DNA from: JBBQER01 sp052148155
GTDB lineage: Bacteria > Actinomycetota > Acidimicrobiia > IMCC26256 > PALSA-610
Direction: 5' to 3'
Length of the DNA: 64,000 nucleotides
NCBI GenBank assembly: GCA_052148155.1
Contig: JBKQIY010000188.1
Span: 1-64,000 of the forward strand
Part shown: positions 18,594 to 28,228 of the stretch, piece after piece
How the letters are laid out: each line of letters begins with the position of its first letter
Numbering within the stretch: the stretch's first letter is position 1
Notes under the pieces: model-generated
Seen by the model: only the letters and a program-made list of their open reading frames with translations
What the model was told of the DNA's origin: nothing
Database searches by the model: none
Translations under genes and position numbers: made by a program

Positions 18594-19595
18594 ATGGCGA
18601 GGCCGCGAGGCGCGAATCGGCGCCGGTTCGTGCTCGCGCTGCTGGTGCTCACCTCGCTCACGCTGATCACCCTCGACAGTCGCAGCGGACGATCAGGTCC
18701 GCTCGGAACGGTCGGGAACGTCGCGCACGACATCGTGTCGCCGATCGAGCGGGCAACGGACGCGGTCGCGGGTCCGGTCGGCGACTGGTGGAGCGGCGTG
18801 ATCGACTCCGGGCGTCTGAAACGCGAGAACCGCTCGCTGCGTGCGCAGGTGGCCGAGCTCAGTGGACAACAACGCCAGGCACAGATCGACGTGAATATCA
18901 ACCAGTATTACAAGCACTTGCTGCAGCTGAACGGCTCGTTGCTCGGCAATGCGAGTCCGGTCCCGGCGCGGGTGGTGATCAGTGATCCTGGGAACTTCGA
19001 ATCGACGATCACCCTCGACCGTGGACAAGAGGCCGGGATCGAAAAAGGCATGGCCGTCGAGTCGTATGACGGTGTCGTCGGAGACGTGATCGACTCGTGG
19101 CACGGCGGCGCCGAGGTGCGGGTACTCACCGATCCTGAGTCGGCGATCGCGGTGCGTACGGTTGAGCAACCCATCGCCGGTATCGCGCAGGGCCAGGCCG
19201 GCAGTCATGATCTCGTCGTTTCCGACTTCGACGCGAGCGCGCGCGTGCACCGCGGTGACCTGGTCGTGACCGCGGACGTCGCGAACAGCGACTACCCGCC
19301 CGACTTGCAGGTCGGGACCGTCACCAGCGTCGAGGAGCAGCCCGCGGGGCTGGGACTCATCGTGCAGGTTGCCCCTACGGTCGATTTCGATGCACTCGAG
19401 TTCGTCGAGGTGTTGCGTTGGGTGCCAGGTGAGGGACCGGTCAGGAACACGACGACCACTTCGACGACAACATCGACCACCTCATCGACGACTACGACGA
19501 CTCCGTCATCCAACTCGGCGTCGACGTCTTCGTCCACGTCGAGCACGACGACGACACCGACCGCGACGTCGGCACCGACAGCGGGGACGGGCTGA
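18594..19595 (+). CDS. mreC: Rod shape-determining protein MreC
   Basis: A 333-residue membrane-anchored periplasmic scaffold. It has a membrane helix at about residues 11-27 and a short coiled coil (about 78-100, LKRENRSLRAQVAELSGQQ), followed by the two beta-barrel MreC core (ARVVISDPGNFESTITLDRG; GVVGDVIDSWHGGAEVRVLTD). The last ~55 residues are almost entirely Thr and Ser, a low-complexity tail. MreC links MreB to PBP2. It starts 19 bp after mreB and overlaps mreD by one base (TGATG). Confidence 0.93.
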   Translation: MARPRGANRRRFVLALLVLTSLTLITLDSRSGRSGPLGTVGNVAHDIVSPIERATDAVAGPVGDWWSGVIDSGRLKRENRSLRAQVAELSGQQRQAQIDVNINQYYKHLLQLNGSLLGNASPVPARVVISDPGNFESTITLDRGQEAGIEKGMAVESYDGVVGDVIDSWHGGAEVRVLTDPESAIAVRTVEQPIAGIAQGQAGSHDLVVSDFDASARVHRGDLVVTADVANSDYPPDLQVGTVTSVEEQPAGLGLIVQVAPTVDFDALEFVEVLRWVPGEGPVRNTTTTSTTTSTTSSTTTTTPSSNSASTSSSTSSTTTTPTATSAPTAGTG

Positions 19596-20107
19596 TGCGC
19601 GCCCGTCGTGTCGGGGTGATGCTCGTGGTGACCGTCGTGGTGCAGGTCGCGTTGTTCCCGCATCTGCGCCTGGTCGGGCGCGTTCCCGATCTCGGTCTGG
19701 TCGTGGCGGTCGCGGTCGCGTTCGATCACGGACCCGAAGCCGGCGCGATCGTCGGATTCCTTGCCGGGCTCGGATTCGACTTATTCCTCGAGACGCCGCT
19801 CGGTCTTACCGCGCTCGCGTACGCACTGACTGCCTATTGCGTCGGGGTGTTGCAAGGCGGCGTGCTGCGGACGCCGAAATGGTTCACGCCGGTCATCGGC
19901 GCGGCGAGCGGGATTGTCGGCGGGATGCTGTTCGTAGGTATCGGCCTGTTGGCCGGTGTCGACGGCGTCCACGGCAACCACGCATATGCCACCGTCGCGT
20001 TCGCGTCGGCGTATGACGCCCTGCTCGCCCCGTTCGTGTTCCTCGTGATCGGCGCCTGGCTGCGAGAGCCACGCGAGCATGTCGGCGGTCGCCGCGTCCT
20101 CGGCTGA
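19595..20107 (+). CDS. mreD: Rod shape-determining protein MreD
   Basis: A 170-residue integral membrane protein with about five hydrophobic helices (VGVMLVVTVVVQVALFPH; PDLGLVVAVAVAF; AGAIVGFLAGLGFDLFLETPLG; LTALAYALTAYCVGVL; C-terminal FVFLVIGAWL). The GAIVGFLAGLGFDLFLETPLG segment is characteristic of MreD. It works with MreC in the elongasome. ATG 19595 shares a base with the mreC stop, so the two are translationally coupled. Confidence 0.9.
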   Translation: MRARRVGVMLVVTVVVQVALFPHLRLVGRVPDLGLVVAVAVAFDHGPEAGAIVGFLAGLGFDLFLETPLGLTALAYALTAYCVGVLQGGVLRTPKWFTPVIGAASGIVGGMLFVGIGLLAGVDGVHGNHAYATVAFASAYDALLAPFVFLVIGAWLREPREHVGGRRVLG

Positions 20108-20180
20108 CGCGGCGGCTGGGAAACCTCTGAGGCGACTCTGCGTTCGGATGATCGACCCGATAGCGTGATTGCCCCTCCGC

Positions 20181-22124
20181 ATGAGTGATAACAGCCGCGT
20201 TCGAGTCAGCATCGTCGGCGTCGTCGTCGTCGTCTTGTTCAGCACGCTCCTCGCGCGGCTGTGGTTCCTGCAATCCGGGCCGGAGGACAGTCTCAAAGTT
20301 CAGGCGGTCGTTGACAGTACGCGTGTGATCCAGACCCAGAGCCCGCGCGGTGAGATCTTGGATCGTAACGGCGAGGTCCTCGTCAAAGACGCCGCGTCGT
20401 GGGCGGTTACGGTCGACCGGACGCTGTCGAAACGGACCGCGGCGCGAGTGCTCGGACAGCTCGCGGAGCAGCTCGGCGTCCCCGAACGGGTGCTCGAGTC
20501 GCAATACACGAGCCTGCGTCAATCTCCTCTCGAACCGGCGGTGGTCGCACTCGACGTGAACCAACCCGACCGTCTCGCGATTCTCCAAGACCCCGAGGAC
20601 TATCCCGGTGTGCACGTTGTCGAGCTGACCGTCCGCTCCTACCCGCAGGGAGATCTCGCGGCGCAGGTCCTCGGTTACGTCGGCGAGATCAACGCGACGC
20701 AGCTCGCACATATGAAGAAGTTGGGCTATGAGGCCGGCGACGAGATTGGCGAGGCGGGCGCCGAAGCCGCGTTCGAGTCGGTGCTGCGCGGCAAGCCGCG
20801 ACGCGAAACGATCGAGGTCGATCCCGCCGGTCTCCAAGTTGGTGGACCCATATCCGTCGACCCGGGGTCGGCCGGCGACAACGTCTATCTGACGATCGAC
20901 GCGAACGTGCAACGGGCAGCTGAGACTTCGCTGAAGGACGGCATTCTCTCGGCACGTCACCTTCAAGACACCAACGTGGCCGCGCAAGGTTACGCCACGC
21001 TGAAAGCGCCGGCGGGTGCGGTCGTGGTACTCGACGCCGAGAACGGAACTGTCGCGGCACTCGCGAGTTACCCGACCTATCCGCTGAAGTGGTGGGTTGG
21101 TGGCATCAGTACCGCGCACTACGCGTTGTTGAACAATCCGGCCAGCAATGACCCCCTGCTGGACCGGGCGACGCAGGGTTTGTACGCCCCCGGCTCGACA
21201 TTCAAGCTCGTCACCGCGCTTGCGATGGCGCAGGACGGGATTCAAAGCGTGGGTCAGTACTTCGACGACCAGGGCCAGGTCGATCTCGAAGGCACAACAG
21301 TCAAGAACGCGCAAGGCGAGCGGTTCGGAGAAGTGAACCTCCAGCAGGCGCTGACCGTTTCGAGCGACGCGTATTTTGCGACTGTCGGCGACACCTTCTG
21401 GCATCTGTGGAAAGGCGGCGACACGGCACAGGGGCTCGGCATCCAGACCGAAGCACGCGAGCTTGGGTTCGACGCCGCGACGGGAATCGAGCTCGGCGAC
21501 AACGCAGGTCGCGTTCCTGATCCTGCCTGGAAATCCGCGTTCGCCAACGCCAACTACAGCAGCGCGGTGCAAAAACGCGAGAACGGCACCTGGTTACCGT
21601 CAGACAACTTCTTCATGGCCATCGGTCAAGGTGACCTGGTCGCGACGCCCCTCCAACTCGCGAATGCGTACGCCGCGTTCGACAACGACGGCACGTTGTG
21701 GCGGCCACGAATCGAAGACAAGGTCGTGAACGCGGCGGGGAAGCCGGTCGAGCAGGTCACGTCGAACGTGATCCGGCACGTGACGTTCGATCCGACAGCG
21801 CGGGCAGTGATACAGGCCGGCTTCGACGGCGCGGTTTCCCAGTCGAATCCTCCGGGCACCGCGTACCAGGCGTTCCAAGGATTTCCGCTCGCCCAGTACC
21901 CGGTCTCGGGCAAGACGGGCACCGCGCAGGTGAAGAACAAGGGTGACACTTCGCTGTTCGTCGCGATGTTCTCAGCTGACGGTACGCCGTACGTCGCGGT
22001 GGTTGTCGTCGAGCAAGCCGGCTTCGGCGCGCAGACCGCGGCGCCGATCGCGCGGCGGATCATCGAAGCGATGGACCATCTGCCGGCGCCTGAAGTTGTC
22101 GCGATCGACACGGGCCACGACTGA
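20181..22124 (+). CDS. mrdA: Penicillin-binding protein 2 (elongation-specific transpeptidase)
   Basis: A 647-residue class B PBP. An N-terminal membrane helix (about 10-27) is followed by the dimerisation/pedestal domain (SPRGEILDRNGEVLVKD) and a transpeptidase domain. That domain contains the active-site STFK (APGSTFKLVTALAM, Ser near 337), SSD (TVSSDAYFATV) and KTGT (PVSGKTGTAQVKN). It crosslinks peptidoglycan during lateral growth together with the RodA polymerase encoded next. ATG 20181 is preferred; an in-frame TTG lies 12 bp upstream. Position and motifs fit the PBP2/MrdA role rather than septal FtsI. Confidence 0.93.
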   Translation: MSDNSRVRVSIVGVVVVVLFSTLLARLWFLQSGPEDSLKVQAVVDSTRVIQTQSPRGEILDRNGEVLVKDAASWAVTVDRTLSKRTAARVLGQLAEQLGVPERVLESQYTSLRQSPLEPAVVALDVNQPDRLAILQDPEDYPGVHVVELTVRSYPQGDLAAQVLGYVGEINATQLAHMKKLGYEAGDEIGEAGAEAAFESVLRGKPRRETIEVDPAGLQVGGPISVDPGSAGDNVYLTIDANVQRAAETSLKDGILSARHLQDTNVAAQGYATLKAPAGAVVVLDAENGTVAALASYPTYPLKWWVGGISTAHYALLNNPASNDPLLDRATQGLYAPGSTFKLVTALAMAQDGIQSVGQYFDDQGQVDLEGTTVKNAQGERFGEVNLQQALTVSSDAYFATVGDTFWHLWKGGDTAQGLGIQTEARELGFDAATGIELGDNAGRVPDPAWKSAFANANYSSAVQKRENGTWLPSDNFFMAIGQGDLVATPLQLANAYAAFDNDGTLWRPRIEDKVVNAAGKPVEQVTSNVIRHVTFDPTARAVIQAGFDGAVSQSNPPGTAYQAFQGFPLAQYPVSGKTGTAQVKNKGDTSLFVAMFSADGTPYVAVVVVEQAGFGAQTAAPIARRIIEAMDHLPAPEVVAIDTGHD

Positions 22125-22140
22125 TGCCGGACCGCGCGTG

Positions 22141-23274
22141 ATGGCAGCTCCGTCGGAAACGAGTCTCTTGCGGCACGCCGATCCGTTGCTCTTGACGTTG
22201 CCGTTCGCAATCTCCGCGCTCGGCTTGTTGATGATCTACTCGTCGTCGAAGAAGCCACTCGCCAGCGCAGGCCTGAGCCAGCTTTACTACGTCGAGCGTC
22301 AGAGTTTCGCGATCGTGATCGGCGTCATCGCGATGGCCGCGGTACTCGCGATTGACTACCGCCGGATCCGCGACATGTGGGGGCTCGTGTACCTCGCCGT
22401 GCTGCCGCTGCTGGTCGGCGTGTTGGTTGTCGGCCAGAAACACCAGGGCGCGCAGGCCTGGTTCCAGGTCGGCCCGCTGCAGTTCCAGCCTTCGGAGATC
22501 ACCAAGGTCGTCGTGGTCGTCGCGGTCGCCGGTTACTGCCATCACCATCGGGACGACCTCGACACGGGCCGTCTCGCCGTCGCGGTCGCACTCGCCGGCG
22601 TCGCGATGGCGTTGGTCTTCGCCCAGCACGACCTGGGAACCACGCTGGTGATCCTCGTGTGTTCTTTTTCGGTGCTGGTGGTCGCCGGTCTGCGCCCCGT
22701 CCATATCGCTGTACTCGTGCTCATCGGCGTGTCGCTCGTCGGCGCCGCGGTCGTCACGGGCAAGGTCGCGGCCTATCGCGTCGATCGGATCGTCGGCTTC
22801 CTCGATCAGGGCAACACCAACCAGCCGGCGTCGAAGCAAACCGAAGCGGCCTACAGCTTGAACGAGTCGAAGATCGCCATCGTCGACGGAGGCTTCTCCG
22901 GCGAAGGTTTGTTCAAAGGCCGCCAAACCAATCTGGCGGCCGTACCGGAGCAACCGACCGACTTCATCTTCACGGTGGTCGGCGAAGAGCTCGGGTTCGT
23001 CGGCGGAGCGACCTTGATCGGCCTCTACGGCCTGCTTGTCTGGCGCGTCTGGCGGACGGCCCGACTTTCGTCTGATTTCTTTGGCACCCTGGTCTCGGTG
23101 GGGATGCTCGGCATCTTCGCGTTCCAGGTATTCGAGAACATCGGAATGACCATGGGCATCATGCCCATTACCGGCATCCCGTTACCGTTCATGTCGTACG
23201 GCGGCTCGGCCATCATCGCGTCCTTCATCGCGGTCGGCCTGGTCGCCAACGTCAATATGCGCCGATTCAGCTGA
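22141..23274 (+). CDS. rodA: SEDS-family peptidoglycan glycosyltransferase RodA
   Basis: A 377-residue polytopic membrane protein with about ten helices. SEDS signatures include AWFQVGPLQFQPSEITK, FAQHDLGTTLVIL, GLFKGRQTNLAAVPEQPTDF, FTVVGEELGFVGG and the C-terminal GIPLPFMSYGGSA. It polymerises lipid II for cell elongation with PBP2. ATG 22141 lies 16 bp after the PBP2 stop. An overlapping upstream extension is not credible because it would run through the PBP2 coding region. RodA is preferred over FtsW because of the mreBCD-PBP2 context. Confidence 0.93.
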   Translation: MAAPSETSLLRHADPLLLTLPFAISALGLLMIYSSSKKPLASAGLSQLYYVERQSFAIVIGVIAMAAVLAIDYRRIRDMWGLVYLAVLPLLVGVLVVGQKHQGAQAWFQVGPLQFQPSEITKVVVVVAVAGYCHHHRDDLDTGRLAVAVALAGVAMALVFAQHDLGTTLVILVCSFSVLVVAGLRPVHIAVLVLIGVSLVGAAVVTGKVAAYRVDRIVGFLDQGNTNQPASKQTEAAYSLNESKIAIVDGGFSGEGLFKGRQTNLAAVPEQPTDFIFTVVGEELGFVGGATLIGLYGLLVWRVWRTARLSSDFFGTLVSVGMLGIFAFQVFENIGMTMGIMPITGIPLPFMSYGGSAIIASFIAVGLVANVNMRRFS

Positions 23275-23320
23275 ACCGGCACCGGAATCGTTCTCCGGAC
23301 CTGTGATGCGCCGGCTGGGG

Positions 23321-23326
23321 TATGCT
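23321..23326 (+). promoter_or_regulatory. Putative -10 box (TATGCT) for the radical SAM gene
   Basis: TATGCT ends 9 nt before ATG 23336 and there is no strong Shine-Dalgarno, which again suggests a leaderless or near-leaderless transcript. Confidence 0.4.
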
Positions 23327-23335
23327 GACCGGGAG

Positions 23336-25300
23336 ATGTCTGACCTGTGGCCGCGGATCGAACCGCTCCTGGCCCGGGTGGAGAAGCCCGCTCGCTACAT
23401 CGGCATGGAGCGTGGCAGCGTCCGGCCGCACCACGAGGTGCGACGCGCTGCCTTCCTCCTGATCTATCCCGACACCTACGAGATCGGCCTCCCCAACCAG
23501 GGGCTCCAGATCCTGTACGAAATCCTGAACGAGCGGCCCGATGCGGTGGCAGAGCGCGCCTACGCGCCGTGGACCGACATGGAGGCGTCGATGCGCGCCT
23601 CGGGCCTGCCGCTGTTCAGTGTCGACAGCCATCGTGGCGCGGGCGACTTCGACGTGCTCGCGTTCAACCTCTCCGCCGAGCTCGTCTACACGAACCTGCT
23701 GAACCTGGTCGACCTGTCCGGGGTGCCGGTCCGTAACGAGGACCGCCAGCCCTGCGACCCGATCGTCATCGCGGGCGGGCACTGCGCGTACAACCCGGAG
23801 CCGCTCGCCGAATACGTCGACGCGTTCGTCATCGGCGACGGCGAAGAGGTCATCGGCGAGATCGCCGACGTCGTCGGCGCGTGGAAGCGTGGCGGCCGGG
23901 CGTCTCGGGAGGCGGTGCTGCGCGACCTCGCGACGATTCCGGGTGTGTACGTCCCGTCAATGTACGACGTCGACTACGACGGGCAGTTCATTCGCGAGGT
24001 GCGGCCCCGCTTCGACGACGTGCCTGCGGTGGTCGACAAGCGCACGGTTGCCGACCTCGCCGATTGGCCGTACCCGAAGCGTCAACTCGTCCCACTCGTC
24101 GAGGTGGTGCACGATCGACTGAACGTGGAGATCTTCCGGGGCTGCACCCGGGGGTGTCGGTTCTGTCAGGCGGGCATGATCACGCGTCCCGTGCGCGAAC
24201 GTCCCGAAGCGCAGGTACGTACGATGGTACGGGACGGTCTCGCACGAACCGGCTACGACGAGGTCGCGCTGACGTCGCTTTCGAGCGCCGACTTCTCTGG
24301 AATCGAAGGCGTGGTTGCCGATCTCGTCAACGACCAGGTCGGCACGGGCGGGGTCAGTGTCTCGTTACCGAGCCTGCGGGTCGATGCGTTCAGCGTGAAG
24401 ATCGCGACGGAGATCCAGAAGGTGCGACGCACAGGTTTGACCTTTGCGCCGGAGGCCGGATCGTGGCGCCTGCGCCAAGTCATCAACAAACTGATCCTCG
24501 AAGAAGATCTCTACAGCGCAGTCGACGCCGCGTACTCGCAGGGCTGGCGACGCGTGAAGCTCTACTTCCTCACCGGTCTGCCCACTGAGATGGACGAAGA
24601 CACGATGGGGATCGCGCAGCTCGCGAACAACGTTGTCGACATCGGGCGGCGCTACACCAAACAAGCCAGTTGCACCGTGTCAGTTGGTGGGTTCGTGCCG
24701 AAGCCGCATACCCCGTTCCAATGGTTCGGCCAGAACGGCGTCGGCGAGCTCACCCGCAAGATCAGCCTGCTGCGCACCGCCACCAAGGGCACGCGGGCGC
24801 AGGTGAAATGGCACGATCCGCGCGCGACGTTCGCGGAGGGCATCGTGAGCCGCGGCGACCGCAGGATCGGTCGAGTCATCGAGACCGTTTGGCGGGCGGG
24901 CGGGACCTTCCAGGAATGGAGCGAGCACTTCTCGCTCGACCGGTGGACGGACGCCATGGCGGCCTACGGCCTTGATCCTGACTGGTACGTGACCCGCCAC
25001 CGAAGCCGAGACGAGGTGCTGCCCTGGGACCACATCGCCGCCGGGCTGCACCACGACTTCCTGTGGGATGACTGGCAGGCCGCGCTCGCGGCGCATGGGC
25101 TCCCCGATTGTCGGTGGACCCCCTGCTATGACTGCGGGGTATGCACCGACTATGCGCTCGAGCACGTGGTGGCATCGCCGCTCGCGCCGGCGGGCGGAAG
25201 TCAGGGCACGGGCCAGGACCTGCGCGGCGGTGCCGACACTCCGGTCCGGTTCCTCAGCGCCAAACCGTCGGGCGTCGCCTCGATGGGAGTTCCGAGGTGA
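23336..25300 (+). CDS. B12-binding-like radical SAM protein (TIGR03960 type)
   Basis: A 654-residue protein. The N-terminal half has a Rossmann/B12-binding-like fold region (FLLIYPDTYEIGLPNQGLQILY; IVIAGGHCAYNPEPLAEYVD). A radical SAM domain carries the CX3CX2C cluster in FRGCTRGCRFCQAGM. A Cys-rich C-terminal region follows (CRWTPCYDCGVC), which may bind a second cluster. This family is almost always next to, or fused with, a DUF2344 protein, and the two genes overlap here by 4 bp. The substrate is not established; RNA or protein modification is a guess from radical SAM relatives and the nearby RNase E/G. ATG 23336 is chosen for its family-like N-terminus (SDLWPRIEPLLARVEKPARY). Confidence 0.85.
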   Translation: MSDLWPRIEPLLARVEKPARYIGMERGSVRPHHEVRRAAFLLIYPDTYEIGLPNQGLQILYEILNERPDAVAERAYAPWTDMEASMRASGLPLFSVDSHRGAGDFDVLAFNLSAELVYTNLLNLVDLSGVPVRNEDRQPCDPIVIAGGHCAYNPEPLAEYVDAFVIGDGEEVIGEIADVVGAWKRGGRASREAVLRDLATIPGVYVPSMYDVDYDGQFIREVRPRFDDVPAVVDKRTVADLADWPYPKRQLVPLVEVVHDRLNVEIFRGCTRGCRFCQAGMITRPVRERPEAQVRTMVRDGLARTGYDEVALTSLSSADFSGIEGVVADLVNDQVGTGGVSVSLPSLRVDAFSVKIATEIQKVRRTGLTFAPEAGSWRLRQVINKLILEEDLYSAVDAAYSQGWRRVKLYFLTGLPTEMDEDTMGIAQLANNVVDIGRRYTKQASCTVSVGGFVPKPHTPFQWFGQNGVGELTRKISLLRTATKGTRAQVKWHDPRATFAEGIVSRGDRRIGRVIETVWRAGGTFQEWSEHFSLDRWTDAMAAYGLDPDWYVTRHRSRDEVLPWDHIAAGLHHDFLWDDWQAALAAHGLPDCRWTPCYDCGVCTDYALEHVVASPLAPAGGSQGTGQDLRGGADTPVRFLSAKPSGVASMGVPR

Positions 25301-26043
25301 GGGGCGGCGCCGCGAACCCGGTACGGCTGCGGTACACAAAGCGCGGGAAGGTCCGCTGGATCTCGCATCGTGACGTTGCCCGTGCGCTCGAGAGGGCGTT
25401 TCGGATCAGCGAGCTCCCGCTGGCATTCACCGAAGGTTTCTCGCCCCGGCCGAAGGTGAGTTTCGGACTGGCGTTGTCGACCGGGCACGAAAGCGACGCG
25501 GAGTACCTCGATCTCGTCTTCGCCGAAGAGGTCGACCTCGGTCCGCTGTCGGTGGCGCTGACCGAGGCGTTGCCCGAAGGTATGGCTGTGACCGGCGCGG
25601 TGCCGCTTTTGGAGCGGGCGCCGGCGTTGCAAGAAGCGGTGACCGCGGTGGTGTGGCAGGTCGAACCCGTCACCGCCGATGGTGCACCGATCGACGCGTC
25701 ACAACTCGCCGCGCACGTCGTCCGTGCGCTGGAGCTGCCGACGCTTCCGACGGCACGGCGCCGTAAAGGCCGTGAAGTCGAGGAGGACGTTCTGCCGTTC
25801 ATTCGGTGGTGCGAACTCCGAGAGACGAATCCGGTGAGCGTCGAGATGGAGCTCATCACGCAACCACGCAGTGCGAAACCCGGCGACATTCTCGCCGGGA
25901 TTGCACGTGCCACCGACCTTCCCGGCGGACTGGCCGAGGCACGGGTACTGCGAACCCATCAATGGATCGAGCGCGACGGCACGCGGCTGGAGCCGCTGGT
26001 AGCCGACACGCGCCCGCGCGCGCTGGATGCGCGCGCGTCATGA
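25297..26043 (+). CDS. DUF2344/TIGR03936 protein, partner of the radical SAM enzyme
   Basis: A 248-residue protein beginning VRGGAANPVRLRYTKRGKVR and continuing with ISHRDVARALERAFRISELP and FTEGFSPRPKVSFGLALSTG, the hallmark block of the DUF2344 family. GTG 25297 overlaps the radical SAM stop (GTGA), so the two products are probably made together. In other bacteria the two occur as one fused polypeptide, which supports a functional complex. The biochemical role is unknown. Confidence 0.85.
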   Translation: MRGGAANPVRLRYTKRGKVRWISHRDVARALERAFRISELPLAFTEGFSPRPKVSFGLALSTGHESDAEYLDLVFAEEVDLGPLSVALTEALPEGMAVTGAVPLLERAPALQEAVTAVVWQVEPVTADGAPIDASQLAAHVVRALELPTLPTARRRKGREVEEDVLPFIRWCELRETNPVSVEMELITQPRSAKPGDILAGIARATDLPGGLAEARVLRTHQWIERDGTRLEPLVADTRPRALDARAS

Positions 26044-26055
26044 GAGAAGGCATCG

Positions 26056-28167
26056 ATGTCCGAAGTGGAACGTTCCGACACTGGAGCAATCACCGAATCA
26101 CCGACGCTGTTGCCGGCGCATGGCGCCGAACCGGCGTCCAACGGCACACGCGAGCGATCGCCCGGATCTGCGTCTGAAACTCCCCGCACGCCTGCGACGG
26201 CCTCGTCTGCGGCGTCCAACTCGGTCGACGAACAGACGACGACGCCACCGTCGGCCGGCGGGCCTGGCCCGGACGGCGCGCCGAAGAAACGCCGCCGACG
26301 TGGCTCACGCGGCGGGCGTGGACGCAAGAAGCCCGCGACCGCGACAACGCCGAAAGGCGCGGGCGGAGCCGACGACGACGCCCAAACCCTGACCGGAAGC
26401 GAAGACTGGACTGACGAGCCCGCCGACCGTGCACTCACCGACGATGACACCACGGCGCAGGCCCGCGACGATGCCGGGCTGTCCGCCGCGCCCGCACCAC
26501 CACGGGCGCCCCGCGGTCGGCGACCGAATCCGGCGCCGCCGACCGAACCGGCCAAGCCGCGAGTCGGCGACACCCGTCCCGGGCTGCCCTCACCGCCGCC
26601 CGGCGCAGCGCACGGTTCGCCCGCATCGGACGCTCCAGGTCCAGAGTCGGGTGACACGCCCGCCAAGAAGCGCCGCCGCCGCCGTGGCGGCCGCGGGCGC
26701 GCCAAAACCGGGGGCACCGAACGTCCCGAAGGCGCGCGCCCCGATCGCAATCCGCAACGGTTGGCCCCCACCACCAGCTACGTCGATGCCGGCGCGCAAC
26801 TGACCGACGTCGACGTTGACGGGACGGCCCTGCTCGACTCCCTCGACAGCAAGACGCTCGCGCGCCGCAGCGGTTCCCATCGCAACGGACGGCCCGCCGG
26901 TCGATACCTCATGGTCGTGCACCAGCGCGACGACGGAATCGCCCACATCGCCGTGCTTGAGGGACGCACGCTCGTGGAACATTACGTCTCGATGCCGACT
27001 GACGACACCTTGTCGATCGACGGCAACATCTACCTCGGTCGCGTCCAGAACGTGCTTCCCGGAATGGAGGCCGCGTTCATCGACATCGGAACGCCGAAGA
27101 ACGGCGTCCTCTACCGCGGCGACGTCATCTACGACCCTGCCGACGTCGAGGGTGGACAGCGACCACGGATCGAGAGTGTGCTGCGCAACGGCCAATCGAT
27201 CATCGTGCAAGTCACGAAGAATCCGATCGCGCACAAGGGCGCACGGCTCACCCAGGAGGTCAGCCTCGCCGGACGGTTCGTGGTCATGGTCCCCGGACAG
27301 CCGCAGACCTACGGGATCTCGAAGCGCCTGCCCGACGACGAACGCAAACGCTTACGCCAGGTGCTCGACCGGCTGCGTCCCGCCGACGCCGGACTCATCG
27401 TACGCACCGCGGCCGAAGGCGCCACCGAGGACGAACTCGAGCGCGACATGCTTCGCCTGAACGAGCAGTGGCGCCAGATCTCCGAGTTCGCCAAGAAAGC
27501 GAAACCCGGGAGCCTGCTCTACAAGGAGCCGCCGCTCGCAACGCGTTTGATCCGCGAGGAGTTCACGAAAGAATTCCGCGGCGTCGTCATCGACGATCGA
27601 ACGCTGTACGAGGAAGTGAGTTCCTACGTTGACGCAATCGCGCCGGAGCTCGCCGATCGGGTCGAGCACTACAACGCCGAGGCCGAAAACCTACCGATCT
27701 TTGAGAAGTTCCACGTTCACGAACAGCTCCACAAAGCGCTTGAGCGCAAAGTGTGGCTTCCGTCCGGCGGATCGCTCGTGATTGAGCGGACCGAAGCCCT
27801 CACCGTGATCGACGTGAACACCGGCAAGAACGTGGGGACATCGAATCTCGAAGAGACCGTGTATCGAAACAACCTCGAAGCCGCCGAGGCCGTCGCGCGC
27901 GAGCTCCGCCTGCGGGACATCGGCGGCATCATCGTCATCGACTTCATCGACATGGAGTCGCGGTCGAACCGCGAAGCCGTGGAGGAGTCGTTCCGCGAAG
28001 CGCTCGCACGCGACAAGACACGCACCCAGGTCTTCCCAATTTCTGAACTGGGCCTGGTCGAGATGACACGCAAACGGGTCTCGGAAGGCCTGGTCGAGGT
28101 GTTCTCCACAACCTGCCCGGAGTGCAACGGGCGTGGATTCATCGTCGACGAGTCCCTTTTGGAGTAG
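26056..28167 (+). CDS. rne: Ribonuclease E/G
   Basis: A 703-residue endoribonuclease. Residues 1 to ~275 are a disordered Pro/Ala/Thr region with two basic RG/KR patches (PKKRRRRGSRGGRGRKK and AKKRRRRRGGRGRAK). The catalytic part contains an S1-like domain (GNIYLGRVQNVLPGMEAAFI), a 5'-sensor/RNase H-like region, and the metal-binding aspartates in LTVIDVNTGKNVG and IIVIDFIDM. The Zn-link CPECNGRGF lies near the C-terminus, so there is no long C-terminal degradosome scaffold. It cleaves mRNA and processes rRNA/tRNA precursors. It lies directly upstream of rplU-rpmA, the usual actinobacterial order. Confidence 0.92.
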   Translation: MSEVERSDTGAITESPTLLPAHGAEPASNGTRERSPGSASETPRTPATASSAASNSVDEQTTTPPSAGGPGPDGAPKKRRRRGSRGGRGRKKPATATTPKGAGGADDDAQTLTGSEDWTDEPADRALTDDDTTAQARDDAGLSAAPAPPRAPRGRRPNPAPPTEPAKPRVGDTRPGLPSPPPGAAHGSPASDAPGPESGDTPAKKRRRRRGGRGRAKTGGTERPEGARPDRNPQRLAPTTSYVDAGAQLTDVDVDGTALLDSLDSKTLARRSGSHRNGRPAGRYLMVVHQRDDGIAHIAVLEGRTLVEHYVSMPTDDTLSIDGNIYLGRVQNVLPGMEAAFIDIGTPKNGVLYRGDVIYDPADVEGGQRPRIESVLRNGQSIIVQVTKNPIAHKGARLTQEVSLAGRFVVMVPGQPQTYGISKRLPDDERKRLRQVLDRLRPADAGLIVRTAAEGATEDELERDMLRLNEQWRQISEFAKKAKPGSLLYKEPPLATRLIREEFTKEFRGVVIDDRTLYEEVSSYVDAIAPELADRVEHYNAEAENLPIFEKFHVHEQLHKALERKVWLPSGGSLVIERTEALTVIDVNTGKNVGTSNLEETVYRNNLEAAEAVARELRLRDIGGIIVIDFIDMESRSNREAVEESFREALARDKTRTQVFPISELGLVEMTRKRVSEGLVEVFSTTCPECNGRGFIVDESLLE

Positions 28168-28228
28168 ATCCGCTAACGTTTCGGGCTTCTGGACTGAGCA
28201 CGATGACGCTGACGATGACGAGGAAATG

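Noticed and set aside
19448..19593. Tandem repeat tract of ACGACNACN units at the mreC 3' end as a mobile or regulatory repeat
   Set aside because: It encodes the Thr/Ser low-complexity tail of MreC in frame and ends at the mreC stop, so it is coding low complexity.
19893..21572. Long minus-strand frame (559 codons) antisense to mreD and PBP2
   Set aside because: Shadow frame; the sense strand carries STFK, SSD and KTGT motifs and continuous homology.
28168..28228. Ribosomal-protein leader RNA before rplU
   Set aside because: Only 60 nt, and no convincing stem set could be drawn by eye.
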